Of a DNA stretch of 20,733 nt, positions 6,808-14,922 are shown piece after piece. The stretch is from a virus. The position numbers and the translations under genes are program-made. The notes beneath the pieces were generated by a model. That model was given only the letters and a program-made list of their open reading frames with translations, ran no database searches and was not told the DNA's origin. Every line of letters starts with the position of its first letter. Position 1 is the first letter of the stretch. The stretch lies in the IMG/VR virus record IMGVR_UViG_3300017952_000131, positions 1 to 20,733 of that record; one strand, given 5' to 3'.

Positions 6808-9033
6808 TTATCGCCGGAAAGACAGACGGCAACGACAATTGATCGTCAAATGCGGAGGAGCCAAAGGATCACCCGGGAACCTCAACATTGAGTCACCCGC
6901 CACGAAACCATCATCAATTGCGACACTCTTACCGTCAAGAACACGGTGAGCGTCACGAACACTGGAATCCTTACGTGTCCGCCAAATCTTCCTCGGAGAT
7001 CCGACCTGACGAGAACCAAGATAAATACCCGCGTTCATCGCAGTCTGAGACTCATGCTCCGCAATTACACGGCGCCTCTTACCAATCAAATTCGCAAAAA
7101 TGGCAGCCAAAGCAGCACGCAACAAACTGTTACGAGAATCCTCGTCCTCGTCCCCCAATGCCATCGCCACAAGAAGAGCCGCAGCAACTTCATCCTTCGT
7201 GGTCTGGTTCACCTTTTGCGTGCGGGCAACCTGAGCATCAAGATATTCCTTCAACTCCTCAGCATCAGGCTCAGAGTCCATCTTGGCTTCAAGGCCAACC
7301 GACTCGGCAGCCTCATTAACGATCGCAGAAAAAATAGGACGGAAATCTTCCTCAATCTGACGATCCCAAGCATCCGAGTCGAAAATTGCTTCAACCTCAA
7401 GGGTGCCTTCACGGATCGCCTTGCGCGACTTCGCACCCAAAGCCTTCTCAATGATCACCCGTTGCTGGCGCTCAAAAAAACGCTCCAAGGTGCGGTCAAG
7501 GATCTCCGCCCAACGATCAGATGTCTTTTCGGCTTTTAAATCCCACTCCGTGACAGCCTGATTCTCAGACTTGGTTTCGATGTCATCCAAAGAGTAGGAC
7601 AACTGGCCCTCGGGCACCGGCTCAATCATCGATTCTGGGGCGCCGCCATCAGCGGCAGCAGGAGCAGCCGGAGCACCCGGAACCTGCTCACCGCCAGCAG
7701 GCGGAGCCGCCTCCATTCCCGGAGCAGCAAGTTCACCAGCAGCGCCACCCGGAGCAGGAACGCCGCCAGCCTCCGCGATCGGAGTCTGTTCTTCCACACT
7801 AAACGGCTTCTCCGTGTTCGCAATCGGAACAAGATTCGGGTTCCAAAGCAACTGATCGGCGATCTCCGACTCAACCTTCTCACGGCCAGTCTTGTCGCGG
7901 TACTCATTAACGCTGATCAAACCCTGCTGCAACTCGTCCATCAGGTAACGCTGGCGTTCCTGCTTGGAAATAATCAGGATAGGAACCGAGGTCGTGTCGA
8001 AATCGATGTAGTACTTCGGATCAAGGTCATCCAAGGCTCGGGCGATCGGCTCCAAGTGGGGGAGCATCGTCTCCATCCAGAAGACACGTAGTTCCTCGGC
8101 GGCGTTAGAGAACGTCCGACCTGAAGCGTTTCCGATGACCGACTCCGGAACACCAAAAGCGGCAAGGATTTCTTCCTTGGTCAACTGCCTCATCTGCACG
8201 TAGGCAGCATCACGAGGGTTGGATGCGGTGTCTACAAAGTCGGCACCATCGTCCGAAGAGATAACCCCAACAGAGCCAGCCCTGTTCAGATTTCCACGGA
8301 ACCTGCTTCGCAACTCGTCCTTATCTTCCTCATCGATCTCGCCTCGGATAACCAGAAGACCGCCCGGACGACCGTCGTTGAGCAAGAAGTTGCGGTTGTA
8401 GATACGGGCAAGGTTCTCAATTTCGATTGCGATACCAGCCGACTCCATCGGAGTGAGCGACAAGTACGGGTCAAGGGGGTGTGGGCGCCGCAACCAGATG
8501 ACACGCTCCGGCGGAAGAACAATTTTCTGCCCTTGAGCAAGATCTACTTGGAAACCTGCAACAAACTTGCGTGGATCAGGAATAGGGGAGGTGTGCTGCG
8601 GTGGGAGCAGGTTCAGCGCAATCACATCACCGTTGCGTCCCATTACCTTCTCAATAAAAACTCCACGAGTGGACATCAACATCTGGCTTGACATCCGGTA
8701 ACGGAAAATGAACGAGTTCTCGCCCTCGTTAGCACGCGAGTTCAAGATGTCAAGAAGTTTGTTGCTGCGGTCAACAATCTGACCGTTTGGATTGTTGTCC
8801 TTGCGGAGCACCATCGGAAGGCGCGCTTGGTTACCGGCAATCGCATCAATGCACCGGTTCACCCAAACAACTTTCTGCATACCTTCCCGGTACGCACGTT
8901 CAATGTCCCAAGAATCACGATACGGACGGCCAGCAAGACCGGTGTTTACTGATACCGGCGCTCCCGGACCAAGGGATGCTGCTTTGATGCTGTTGGACCG
9001 CGCATCCTTAGTCTCTCGCGAATTCCATGCCAT
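6808..9033 (-). CDS. Portal protein fused to a MuF-like head morphogenesis domain
   Basis: 741 residues. The N-terminal 420 residues match HK97-type portals, which form the dodecameric ring through which DNA enters the head. Visible segments are VVWVNRCIDAIAGNQARLP, the IWLRRPHPLDPYLSLTPMES region, and LTKEEILAAFGVPESVIG followed by SNAAEELRVFW, the usual portal clip and stem pattern. A Pro/Ala/Gly-rich linker follows (about 425-490). The C-terminal 200 residues look like a MuF domain: AEHESQTAMNAGIY, KIWRTRKDSSVRDAHRVLDG and the terminal HLTINCRCRLSF, where H-x-x-x-N-C-R-C is the family signature. Portal and MuF are normally separate adjacent genes. Its ATG lies two bases after the stop of the small membrane protein, so the two are coupled. 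The terminase is on the other strand just to the right. Confidence 0.94.
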   Translation of the reverse strand: MAWNSRETKDARSNSIKAASLGPGAPVSVNTGLAGRPYRDSWDIERAYREGMQKVVWVNRCIDAIAGNQARLPMVLRKDNNPNGQIVDRSNKLLDILNSRANEGENSFIFRYRMSSQMLMSTRGVFIEKVMGRNGDVIALNLLPPQHTSPIPDPRKFVAGFQVDLAQGQKIVLPPERVIWLRRPHPLDPYLSLTPMESAGIAIEIENLARIYNRNFLLNDGRPGGLLVIRGEIDEEDKDELRSRFRGNLNRAGSVGVISSDDGADFVDTASNPRDAAYVQMRQLTKEEILAAFGVPESVIGNASGRTFSNAAEELRVFWMETMLPHLEPIARALDDLDPKYYIDFDTTSVPILIISKQERQRYLMDELQQGLISVNEYRDKTGREKVESEIADQLLWNPNLVPIANTEKPFSVEEQTPIAEAGGVPAPGGAAGELAAPGMEAAPPAGGEQVPGAPAAPAAADGGAPESMIEPVPEGQLSYSLDDIETKSENQAVTEWDLKAEKTSDRWAEILDRTLERFFERQQRVIIEKALGAKSRKAIREGTLEVEAIFDSDAWDRQIEEDFRPIFSAIVNEAAESVGLEAKMDSEPDAEELKEYLDAQVARTQKVNQTTKDEVAAALLVAMALGDEDEDSRNSLLRAALAAIFANLIGKRRRVIAEHESQTAMNAGIYLGSRQVGSPRKIWRTRKDSSVRDAHRVLDGKSVAIDDGFVAGDSMLRFPGDPLAPPHLTINCRCRLSFRR

Positions 9034-9035
9034 GT

Positions 9036-9221
9036 TTAGTCAGATCCCAAGAGATAGCCGAAAACCCCACAGGCGACGCCTGCGGTGATAAAACCTGCTG
9101 CGGGCAACAGCAAAGCCGCACCCACTGATGTCAATAGTATAAATGACAACATGAGTAAATTGGCGGTGATGCCACGCCATCTCATACTTTTTAACTTGTC
9201 GCGGAGTCGACGCACGTCCAC
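9036..9221 (-). CDS. Small two-helix membrane protein
   Basis: 61 residues from a GTG at 9221 (an ATG at 9185 would give a 49-residue form). After a basic N-terminus (MDVRRLRDKLKSMRWRG) there are two hydrophobic stretches, about residues 18-40 and 42-58, separated by a proline, ending in LLGSD. This is the shape of a small hairpin membrane protein with its basic end in the cytoplasm. It is the first gene of the leftward operon and is separated from the portal start by only two bases, which supports it being real. The shape would fit a holin or a small membrane protein helping assembly, but no lysis gene is nearby, so I do not assign a role. Confidence 0.65.
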   Translation of the reverse strand: MDVRRLRDKLKSMRWRGITANLLMLSFILLTSVGAALLLPAAGFITAGVACGVFGYLLGSD

Positions 9222-9272
9222 CTCGTCTTTCAGAACCTATACTAACCTAAGTATCGGTTGCTCGGAGAGAAA
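9222..9272. promoter_or_regulatory. Divergent promoter/operator region between head operon and terminase operon
   Basis: This 51-base gap separates the outward-facing leftward and rightward operons and is the obvious place for control of both. It contains TATACT at 9238-9243, a good -10 for the rightward direction, and an inverted repeat ATACT-aaccta-AGTAT at 9239-9254 that overlaps it. On the minus strand TATAGG is a weaker -10 candidate. No convincing -35 is present at 17 bases for either direction, so an activator or phage factor may be needed. CGGAGAG before the ATG at 9273 is the terminase ribosome binding site. Confidence 0.5.
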
Positions 9273-10577
9273 ATGTCTGACTGGAACAAAGTACTCAAAT
9301 ATTTGGAGCCGAAGCCACCACCTTACTGCCCCGAAGAGCCATCCATCACACAAAAAGTGTTTCTTCGAACCTACGCCCTAGAAGCACTCTTCGGCGGGTC
9401 GGCAGGCGGAGGCAAATCCAGCGCCCTGCTGATGGCAGCACTCCAATACGTGGACACCCCCGGATACAGCGCAATCCTCTTCAGGCGCACCTACGCTGAC
9501 CTCGCCCTCCCCGGCGCGATCATGGACCGCTTCCAAACGTGGATCGCTCCAGAAGATGACATCCGATGGAACGCCAACAACTACACGGCGATTTTCCCGT
9601 CAGGGGCACGCATCTCGTTCGGATACCTCAACAACTCGCAGGACTATCTACGTTACAAGGGTGCCGAGTTCCAGTTCATTGGAATGGATGAGGTCACCGA
9701 AATCCGAGAGTCCGACTATCGCTACCTGTTCTCTCGCCTGCGCCGCCCGGCATCAGGTCCACTGGCGCAAGTTCCGCTAAGAATGAGAGCCGCATCAAAC
9801 CCAGCACCCAACTGGGTTCGGCAAAGATTCATTGTGGAGGGCCAGCAGGAGGGACGGATCTTTGTTCCATCCAAGTTGACTGACAACCCCGGCATCGACG
9901 CTGCCTCATACCGCCAGTCACTCCAAGCGCTAGATCCCGTTGAACGGCGACGGCTAGAAGAAGGTGACTGGTGGTCAACAACTCTCGGTTCGCTTTTTGA
10001 CAGAGAATCGTTTGTGCTCATCGATCCACACGATGTTCCGGAAGTCAGTTCGATGGCGCGTGCCATCAGGTTTTGGGACTTGGCAGCAACCGAACCCTCA
10101 CAGTCCAATCCCGATCCTGACTGGACAGTTGGCACACTGATGCTGTTCGACCAAGGTGTCGCCTACGTGCTTGACGTGAAGAAGGCTCGTGTCCGTGGCG
10201 AAAAGGTGGAGCAGATGATTGCTCAAACCGCCTACGAGGACGGCCATCAGGTCGCCATCCGAATGGAGCAGGAACCGGGCTCATCCGGCAAAGCATTGGT
10301 CGATCAGTACGCACGTTACGTTCTTCCCGGCTACGACTTTGCTGGGATCAGAGCAACCGGAGACAAACTGACTCGGGCGCGTCCGTTCGCTGCTGCTGTC
10401 GCCAACGGTAACGTTCGCGTGGTGAGGGCGCCTTGGCTGACCGATTGGTTGGACGAGTTCGCTTCGTTCCCCGAATCAGCGAACCATGACGACCAAGTGG
10501 ACTCCTGTGTGGGTGCGTTCACACATTTAACGGGATTGGGGTTGCCTCAGCGCAAGCGGGCGTCTATTATCGTCTGA
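9273..10577 (+). CDS. terL: Terminase large subunit
   Basis: The motor and nuclease that packages phage DNA through the portal. I start at ATG 9273 (434 residues) because CGGAGAG lies just upstream, rather than at 9258. Walker A is FGGSAGGGKSS (40-50) and Walker B is FQFIGMDE (133-140) with the catalytic glutamate E140. The C-terminal RNase H-fold nuclease shows D269 in RFWDLAAT, E332 in IRMEQEPGSSGK and the HDDQVDS acidic cluster (D406, D407, D410), so both activities look intact. Length is normal. It is first in the rightward operon and is followed by recombination genes rather than by the portal. No small terminase subunit was recognised in the window. Confidence 0.96.
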   Translation: MSDWNKVLKYLEPKPPPYCPEEPSITQKVFLRTYALEALFGGSAGGGKSSALLMAALQYVDTPGYSAILFRRTYADLALPGAIMDRFQTWIAPEDDIRWNANNYTAIFPSGARISFGYLNNSQDYLRYKGAEFQFIGMDEVTEIRESDYRYLFSRLRRPASGPLAQVPLRMRAASNPAPNWVRQRFIVEGQQEGRIFVPSKLTDNPGIDAASYRQSLQALDPVERRRLEEGDWWSTTLGSLFDRESFVLIDPHDVPEVSSMARAIRFWDLAATEPSQSNPDPDWTVGTLMLFDQGVAYVLDVKKARVRGEKVEQMIAQTAYEDGHQVAIRMEQEPGSSGKALVDQYARYVLPGYDFAGIRATGDKLTRARPFAAAVANGNVRVVRAPWLTDWLDEFASFPESANHDDQVDSCVGAFTHLTGLGLPQRKRASIIV

Positions 10578-10613
10578 CGTACAGACACCACCTACTGAAC
10601 AGGAAAAGTACAT

Positions 10614-11129
10614 ATGTCTACACCCCGGCCTGAATGGTTGGAGGATCACAAGAAGCGGATCCACGAGTTGTACGAGCATGTTGTGTCATGCGCTCAGGAA
10701 GAGTTGGCGCTGGAAGATGCGTGCAACATCCTCGTTGATCTGAGCAACATGAAAACCAGCATGGCGTTGATCTACGACGAAATGTTGAAGAAGGTCAGCG
10801 ACCTGATGGAAGAGGAACCTCTGATTCAGGTTGAGTCCGGCCACAGCATTGAGAAGAAGTGGTCGAAGGATCGGCGCGGATGGCGCCACAAGGAACTCGC
10901 AGAGGTGGTTGCTTCCCGTGTCACCCAGATGTCTATCGACATGGATACCGGCGAGCGTCTAATGTCGCACGAAGAGATCGCGCGAAGGATGCTGGATTTC
11001 GTCCAGCCTTCTTATTGGAGGGTTTCGGCCCTTGAAGAGATCGGAGTTGTTGCCGACGAGTATTGCACTGTTGGTGACACCAAGGCGAGCGTTGTCGTTC
11101 GCAAACCGAAAAACAATACTGCCAAGTGA
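10614..11129 (+). CDS. Conserved-type phage protein upstream of the annealing protein, unknown function
   Basis: 171 residues, starting after CAGGAAAAG. It is helical and charged. The N-terminus is MSTPRPEWLEDHKKRIHELY and the centre has GHSIEKKWSKDRRGWRHKEL. The C-terminal half runs ...YWRVSALEEIGVVADEYC, ending in a basic tail (VRKPKNNTAK). The C-terminal WRVSALEEIG pattern resembles proteins found just upstream of recombination genes in actinobacteriophages. It is followed after ten bases by the Rad52-like gene, which suggests a role in recombination or replication. I cannot name a domain. Confidence 0.85.
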   Translation: MSTPRPEWLEDHKKRIHELYEHVVSCAQEELALEDACNILVDLSNMKTSMALIYDEMLKKVSDLMEEEPLIQVESGHSIEKKWSKDRRGWRHKELAEVVASRVTQMSIDMDTGERLMSHEEIARRMLDFVQPSYWRVSALEEIGVVADEYCTVGDTKASVVVRKPKNNTAK

Positions 11130-11139
11130 GGGAATGAAC

Positions 11140-11823
11140 ATGTCTGATTTGTACAACCAACTGTCAGAGCCTTTTCCACCAGAGATGGAGAAAACGCTCA
11201 GCAAGGGCGGAACCCGCCTTACCTACATCCCCGTTTCTGAAGTCATCACTCGCCTGAACCGGGTGTTCGGAGTCGGAGGCTGGAGCAGCAATATCGTCTA
11301 CTGCAAGAGAGACGAACTGGACCCCGACTACATCGTGGCCTCAGTGACGCTCAGCGCGCGGGTCGCCGACAAAAACGACTCAACTGGCGGCTGGATCGGT
11401 CACGACGGCATCGGCGGTCAGAAGATCAAGCGCACCAAGAACGGCGACATCGTTGATCTCGGCGACGAGATGAAGGGTGCTGTTTCCGATGCGTTGAAGA
11501 AGGCGGCACAGCAGTTCGGCATCGGCCTGTACCTTGCTCGCGATATTGAGGCGATGGAAATTGAGTTCGCTCAGGATGCCGAGATGGAAGCATCAAACAT
11601 GCCGAAGAGCGAGTTTGATGAGAAGTACGAGCGGTTCCTTGACTTGCGCAAGGATTTCTCGGAGGCGCAGATGGCGGAACTTCGTGAGTGGTGGAGCGAC
11701 TACTCGGGTGGTCGCCCAACACCTAAGCGTGAGGACATGACTGTTGAAGAGGTTGATCAGATGATCGTTCAGGCGGTCAGGATCAGTCTTGGTGGAACGC
11801 TTGTCGTTAAGGGCGACGACTGA
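11140..11823 (+). CDS. Rad52-like single-strand annealing protein
   Basis: 227 residues from ATG 11140, chosen because GAGGG sits seven bases upstream. A frame reaching 11032 lies inside the previous gene, and an ATG at 11134 is a near alternative. Residues about 1-140 fit the Rad52/Rad22 fold: EKTLSKGGTRLTYIPVSEVI, RVFGVGGWSSNI, then DEMKGAVSDALKKAAQQFGIGLYLAR, the helix that is most conserved in Rad52-family proteins and that binds single-stranded DNA. The C-terminal third is an acidic helical tail. Such proteins anneal complementary strands during phage recombination. The next gene is a RecB-like nuclease whose ATG overlaps this stop by one base, so they likely form an exonuclease-annealase pair. 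Confidence 0.9.
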   Translation: MSDLYNQLSEPFPPEMEKTLSKGGTRLTYIPVSEVITRLNRVFGVGGWSSNIVYCKRDELDPDYIVASVTLSARVADKNDSTGGWIGHDGIGGQKIKRTKNGDIVDLGDEMKGAVSDALKKAAQQFGIGLYLARDIEAMEIEFAQDAEMEASNMPKSEFDEKYERFLDLRKDFSEAQMAELREWWSDYSGGRPTPKREDMTVEEVDQMIVQAVRISLGGTLVVKGDD

Positions 11824-12584
11824 TGGCGTTCACGGCGCCGCCACACCTGTCGCCTTCCTCAATCAATTCATTTCTTTCCTGTCCCCTGAAATTCAAGTTC
11901 TCCAAGATTGACGGGATGGTAGAGCCTCCGACAGAGGCAACCCTAATGGGAAATTTCGTACACGAAATTCTTGAAGAACTGTACGCAATCCCACCAGATG
12001 AAAGAACAACCGATTTCGCAAAAACTATTGCACGTCGGTTGTGGGACGAGTCGTACAGGGAGAAAGTGAACCGCCACGTTCATCGGAGTAAGCACAACGA
12101 GTTGCGATGGAAGTCATGGTTCTGTGTTGAAAATCTTTGGGGTGTAGAAAACCCGCAAGAAACAGAACTTGACGGAATCGAATACGAACTGAACGGTGAC
12201 CTTGGCGGCGTCCGGTTGAAGGGTTTCATCGACAGGTACATCATCAACGAATCTGACGGTCGCCTTGTTGTTGGCGACTACAAAACCGGTAAGGTGCCAT
12301 CACCGAAGTGGGAGGACGACAAGTTTTTCCAACTTTTCATCTATGCGGCACTACTGAAAGAACTCGGTGTTGGTGAAGTTTCAGAAGTAGAACTGATCTA
12401 CCTGAAAGCGCCAAAAGTTTTACGTCGACCAGTAACTGACAGCGACTTGCAGCAAGTAGTTGAAACAGTTGTTGACGTAAAAAATAAAATCGATCAACGA
12501 TGCGAAGAGGAATACTTTGAAACAAAGAAATCACCCTTGTGCAACTGGTGCCACTTTAAGCGCATTTGCCCGGAATGGACATGA
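11823..12584 (+). CDS. RecB/Cas4-like PD-(D/E)XK exonuclease with iron-sulfur cluster
   Basis: 253 residues. It starts LSPSSINSFLSCPLKFKF, the usual beginning of AddB/RecB-type nucleases. Motifs in order are C20, GNFVHEILEELY with H47, LKGFIDRYI with D137, LVVGDYKTGK with D152 and K154, and the QLFIYAALL helix with Q170. The C-terminal LCNWCHFKRICPEW supplies C240, C243 and C249, which with C20 would hold a 4Fe-4S cluster. All catalytic and cluster residues are present. It would resect DNA ends to single strands for the Rad52-like protein encoded just upstream. Codons look more A/T-rich than in the terminase gene. Confidence 0.93.
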   Translation: MAFTAPPHLSPSSINSFLSCPLKFKFSKIDGMVEPPTEATLMGNFVHEILEELYAIPPDERTTDFAKTIARRLWDESYREKVNRHVHRSKHNELRWKSWFCVENLWGVENPQETELDGIEYELNGDLGGVRLKGFIDRYIINESDGRLVVGDYKTGKVPSPKWEDDKFFQLFIYAALLKELGVGEVSEVELIYLKAPKVLRRPVTDSDLQQVVETVVDVKNKIDQRCEEEYFETKKSPLCNWCHFKRICPEWT

Positions 12585-12587
12585 TCT

Positions 12588-13103
12588 ATGAACATGACAG
12601 ATGACACATTTGCAAAACTTGTTGCCGAAGAAGTCAAGAATCGGGTAAACACCGAAAACAAGAAATATCTTCTTCGTAAAGAGAACTGGAACCGGTGGGA
12701 AAAATCACTCATCGCTCTCGTTCAAAACCTCAACAATCAAGTTGAGGACATCGAAGACGACATCAACGCAGACACCGAAAGGTACTCCCAAATTGAGGGC
12801 GGATCAGTGCTGCTCAGTGAAGCGCTTTCCGCTTACGAAATGCGGAAGAAGAAGATTGAACGCTTCCGCTTCCATGTCGAAAACCGTTTGACTCAGGTGA
12901 GCAAGATGATCGCTACTGGAGTCGAAATGGAGGACGACGTGATGACGAGACTCATGACACTCCAGAAAGCCATCAAGAGGCACAAGGAGTTGATGTACGA
13001 GTACGACCTAGAAGATACAGTTATCGACCGCGCCCTGTGGTCAGCCCTAGAAGGGAAATGGGAGTTTGAGTCAATTACTAGCAAGGACATCAACGATGAG
13101 TGA
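12588..13103 (+). CDS. Coiled-coil phage protein, unknown function
   Basis: 171 residues from ATG 12588; a second ATG at 12594 is an equally possible start. It is highly charged and almost all helical. Segments such as YLLRKENWNRWEKSLIALVQ, NLNNQVEDIEDDINADTERY and YEMRKKKIERFRFHVENRL suggest two or three coiled-coil helices. The order RecB-like nuclease, coiled-coil protein, Cys-finger protein, HNH nuclease, RuvC resembles recombination modules of actinobacteriophages, where a similar protein recurs. I infer a structural or partner role in DNA metabolism but cannot name one. The last 8 bases overlap the next gene. Confidence 0.85.
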   Translation: MNMTDDTFAKLVAEEVKNRVNTENKKYLLRKENWNRWEKSLIALVQNLNNQVEDIEDDINADTERYSQIEGGSVLLSEALSAYEMRKKKIERFRFHVENRLTQVSKMIATGVEMEDDVMTRLMTLQKAIKRHKELMYEYDLEDTVIDRALWSALEGKWEFESITSKDINDE

Positions 13104-13263
13104 TACCCAAGCATCTTCCGCAAAAGTCAACAAGCACAGTCGAACCGGATACGTACAAGGATGCCGGTGCGAGGTGTGCAGGTCCGCTAACCGGGAGTAC
13201 CAGCGCAACTACATGCGTAAATGGCGCAGCCCGCAAAACGCTGAGACAACGACAACTTCGTGA
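13096..13263 (+). CDS. Small Cys-Arg-Cys finger protein
   Basis: 55 residues starting at the ATG (13096) that overlaps the upstream stop (ATGAGTGA). The core is HSRTGYVQGCRCEVCRSANR followed by EYQRNYMRKWR. The pattern H...GY..GC-R-C-x-x-C then a basic helix is one I know from small actinobacteriophage proteins and as a module at the ends of larger ones. The cysteines and histidine could bind one zinc, and the basic helix suggests DNA contact. Its stop overlaps the HNH start (TGATGG), so it is part of the same operon. A second copy of the module begins the protein at 16637. Confidence 0.8.
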   Translation: MSDTQASSAKVNKHSRTGYVQGCRCEVCRSANREYQRNYMRKWRSPQNAETTTTS

Positions 13264-13601
13264 TGGAACGCGGGAAGGGTTTGAAACGAACCGGAAGGCT
13301 CAACCCTCGTTCTGCGAAAACAAAAAAGAAATACGAAGAACGTCGCCCGTTAGTGGAACGCCTTCTCTCTGAACGCTCATGGTGTGAGGCGTGCCCAGTT
13401 TTTGCTGAGCATGACCACAAACCAACTTATGTTCGGCGCAGAAGCGTGGATGTTCACGAAATAGTTCGCCGAAGTCAAGGCGGCTCCATACTGGATGAGG
13501 CTAATCTGCTGTGCGTGTGCAGAGACTGTCACCGTCGAATCGGGAACTATCCGGAACTTGCTTTCCAACTTGGCTTAGCGAAACACGGGTGGGAGCGATG
13601 A
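13263..13601 (+). CDS. HNH endonuclease
   Basis: 112 residues from ATG 13263; a GTG at 13260 would add one residue. After a basic N-terminus there is a zinc-binding WCEACPVF pair, then the HNH core VDVHEIVRRSQGGSILDEAN with D-x-H-E, the central asparagine in DEANLLCV, and CRDCHRRIG, which supplies the second cysteine pair and final histidine. All the expected residues are present. HNH proteins of this size cut DNA, and many phages carry one near the terminase for packaging. Here it lies between recombination genes and directly before a RuvC-like resolvase, so a role in recombination or DNA repair is as likely. The stop overlaps the resolvase start (ATGA). Confidence 0.93.
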   Translation: MERGKGLKRTGRLNPRSAKTKKKYEERRPLVERLLSERSWCEACPVFAEHDHKPTYVRRRSVDVHEIVRRSQGGSILDEANLLCVCRDCHRRIGNYPELAFQLGLAKHGWER

Positions 13602-14128
13602 AGTCCATCATGGGGCTGGACTTGTCCTTGACATCCACGGGCTTGTCGTGTGATGGGCATACATCCACTATTGCGGTCGGGTCAAGGGGGGCGCAACGAC
13701 TCTTTGATATTGAAGCACGCCTCAGAGCAGATCTATCTGCCAAGGGTCTGCCCGGAGTTGTTGTTGAGGGGTATTCGTTTGCTAGCCGAAACAGTCAGGC
13801 TCACGCGATCGGGGAACTTGGTGGCGTGATCAGACTTCTGCTTCACAAGTTAGACATCCCTTACGTTGAGGTGCCGCCAACAGTGCGAGCCAAGTTTGCT
13901 ACAGGGAAGGGCAATGCAGGAAAACACGAAGTTGTATCAGCAGTATCCGCTAGGACGGGAATCGTCTGGTCGGGAAAGGGAGCGGACGACGAGTGCGACG
14001 CTTTCATCCTTGAGGAAATGGGGCGTGTCGCTCTCGGACGGGGGAGATACGAGTGGCCAGCAGAGAACAGGCAGGCCCTCACCAAAATCGACTGGTCAGA
14101 ACTGGAGGCGTACTGTGGCAAGGAGTAA
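13598..14128 (+). CDS. RuvC-like Holliday junction resolvase
   Basis: 176 residues. I start at ATG 13598 (MKSIMGLDLSLTSTGLS), overlapping the HNH stop by four bases and preceded by GGGAG. The RNase H-fold catalytic residues are D8 in GLDLSLTSTG, E57 in GVVVEGYSF, and the D130-D131...D134 group in KGADDECDAFIL. The length matches bacterial RuvC. It would resolve branched DNA made during recombination or debranch concatemers before packaging. It follows the annealing protein and nuclease genes in the same operon. The end overlaps the next gene by 14 bases. Confidence 0.93.
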   Translation: MKSIMGLDLSLTSTGLSCDGHTSTIAVGSRGAQRLFDIEARLRADLSAKGLPGVVVEGYSFASRNSQAHAIGELGGVIRLLLHKLDIPYVEVPPTVRAKFATGKGNAGKHEVVSAVSARTGIVWSGKGADDECDAFILEEMGRVALGRGRYEWPAENRQALTKIDWSELEAYCGKE

Positions 14129-14459
14129 GCCGATCTCGCAAGTTGAGATCGAAGAAGAAATCATCCGTCTCACTTCGCTGCTGGAGGAAGAGACTGAAGC
14201 GTTCGAACAGTTGGCCCAGCACGGAGCCGAGCGTGAAGCGATGTACAAGTCATCGTGGGCTAAGGAGTATCTTGCCGCCAAGGGTTCAATTAAGGAGCGT
14301 GAAGCGTGGGCCGACTACAAGTTGGAGTCGCTGATTTATGACCACAAGATTGCTGAAGCGTTGGTGAAGTCGAAGCGGGAGAAGTTGTCATCGTTGCGAA
14401 CGTCAATTGATGCTCTTCGGACTCTTGCCGCGAATGTCAGAGCCCAGACCGGCTCATGA
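14115..14459 (+). CDS. Coiled-coil protein downstream of the resolvase, unknown function
   Basis: 114 residues from GTG 14115 (VARSKPISQVEIEEEIIRL). I chose this start because GGAGG lies six bases upstream, inside the end of the resolvase gene. It is entirely helical and charged. EEEIIRLTSLLEEETEAFEQ and KREKLSSLRTSIDALRTLAA look like antiparallel coiled-coil helices around a conserved-looking EREAWADYKLESLIYDHKIA. I recall similar proteins in many phages, next to deaminase or recombination genes, but with no known function. The stop overlaps the deaminase ATG by four bases. Confidence 0.85.
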   Translation: MARSKPISQVEIEEEIIRLTSLLEEETEAFEQLAQHGAEREAMYKSSWAKEYLAAKGSIKEREAWADYKLESLIYDHKIAEALVKSKREKLSSLRTSIDALRTLAANVRAQTGS

Positions 14460-14920
14460 TTCTTCGACGGGAAGTCAACTGGCTTCGCGTTCTTCCTAAT
14501 TTGGCAGAGAACTTTTCCACCTGCGCGAAGAAGCAGTATGCGGCTGTTGTTTTGTCACCGCATGGGCGTGTGATTGGTTTCGGTTACAACGGTTCACCTC
14601 CCGGAATGGGTCACTGCAACGAAGGGCATTGCCCTCGTCTCCATGTTGACTCTGCGAGCGGAAGCATTTACGACAACTGCATTGCGCAACATGCGGAAGC
14701 GAACGCTGTCCTCTGGACCGATCCTGCGCAGAGAACTGGCGCAACACTGATCGTGAATGGCCCACCTTGCTTTGGGTGCGCTAAGCAGATTGCCTCAAGT
14801 GGAGTAAAACGTTTGGTGTGTTATGTCGATCCGGATTATGCGGATTGGACTAATGTTCGGGCGTTCCTGTTTAAGGCCGGTGTCCATGTTGTTGAGGCAC
14901 CAAAGAATGTGGAGTTGTAA
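14456..14920 (+). CDS. dCMP deaminase-like zinc enzyme
   Basis: 154 residues. The cytidine/deoxycytidylate deaminase signature is present: C-x-x-H-A-E in CIAQHAEANAVL (H79, proton-shuttle E81) and NGPPCFGCAKQI (C105, C108), which bind the catalytic zinc. An extra C54...C59 segment (MGHCNEGHCP) is typical of phage dCMP deaminases with a second structural zinc. The family turns dCMP into dUMP for thymidylate synthesis. An alternative is a deaminase acting on a related nucleotide. No thymidylate synthase is in the window. It overlaps the preceding coiled-coil gene by ATGA and is followed two bases later by ParB-1. Confidence 0.92.
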   Translation: MILRREVNWLRVLPNLAENFSTCAKKQYAAVVLSPHGRVIGFGYNGSPPGMGHCNEGHCPRLHVDSASGSIYDNCIAQHAEANAVLWTDPAQRTGATLIVNGPPCFGCAKQIASSGVKRLVCYVDPDYADWTNVRAFLFKAGVHVVEAPKNVEL

Positions 14921-14922
14921 CC

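Noticed and set aside
9036-9221. Holin
   Set aside because: Two hydrophobic helices fit, but there is no endolysin or spanin nearby and its place is at the head of the portal operon, so the role is left open.
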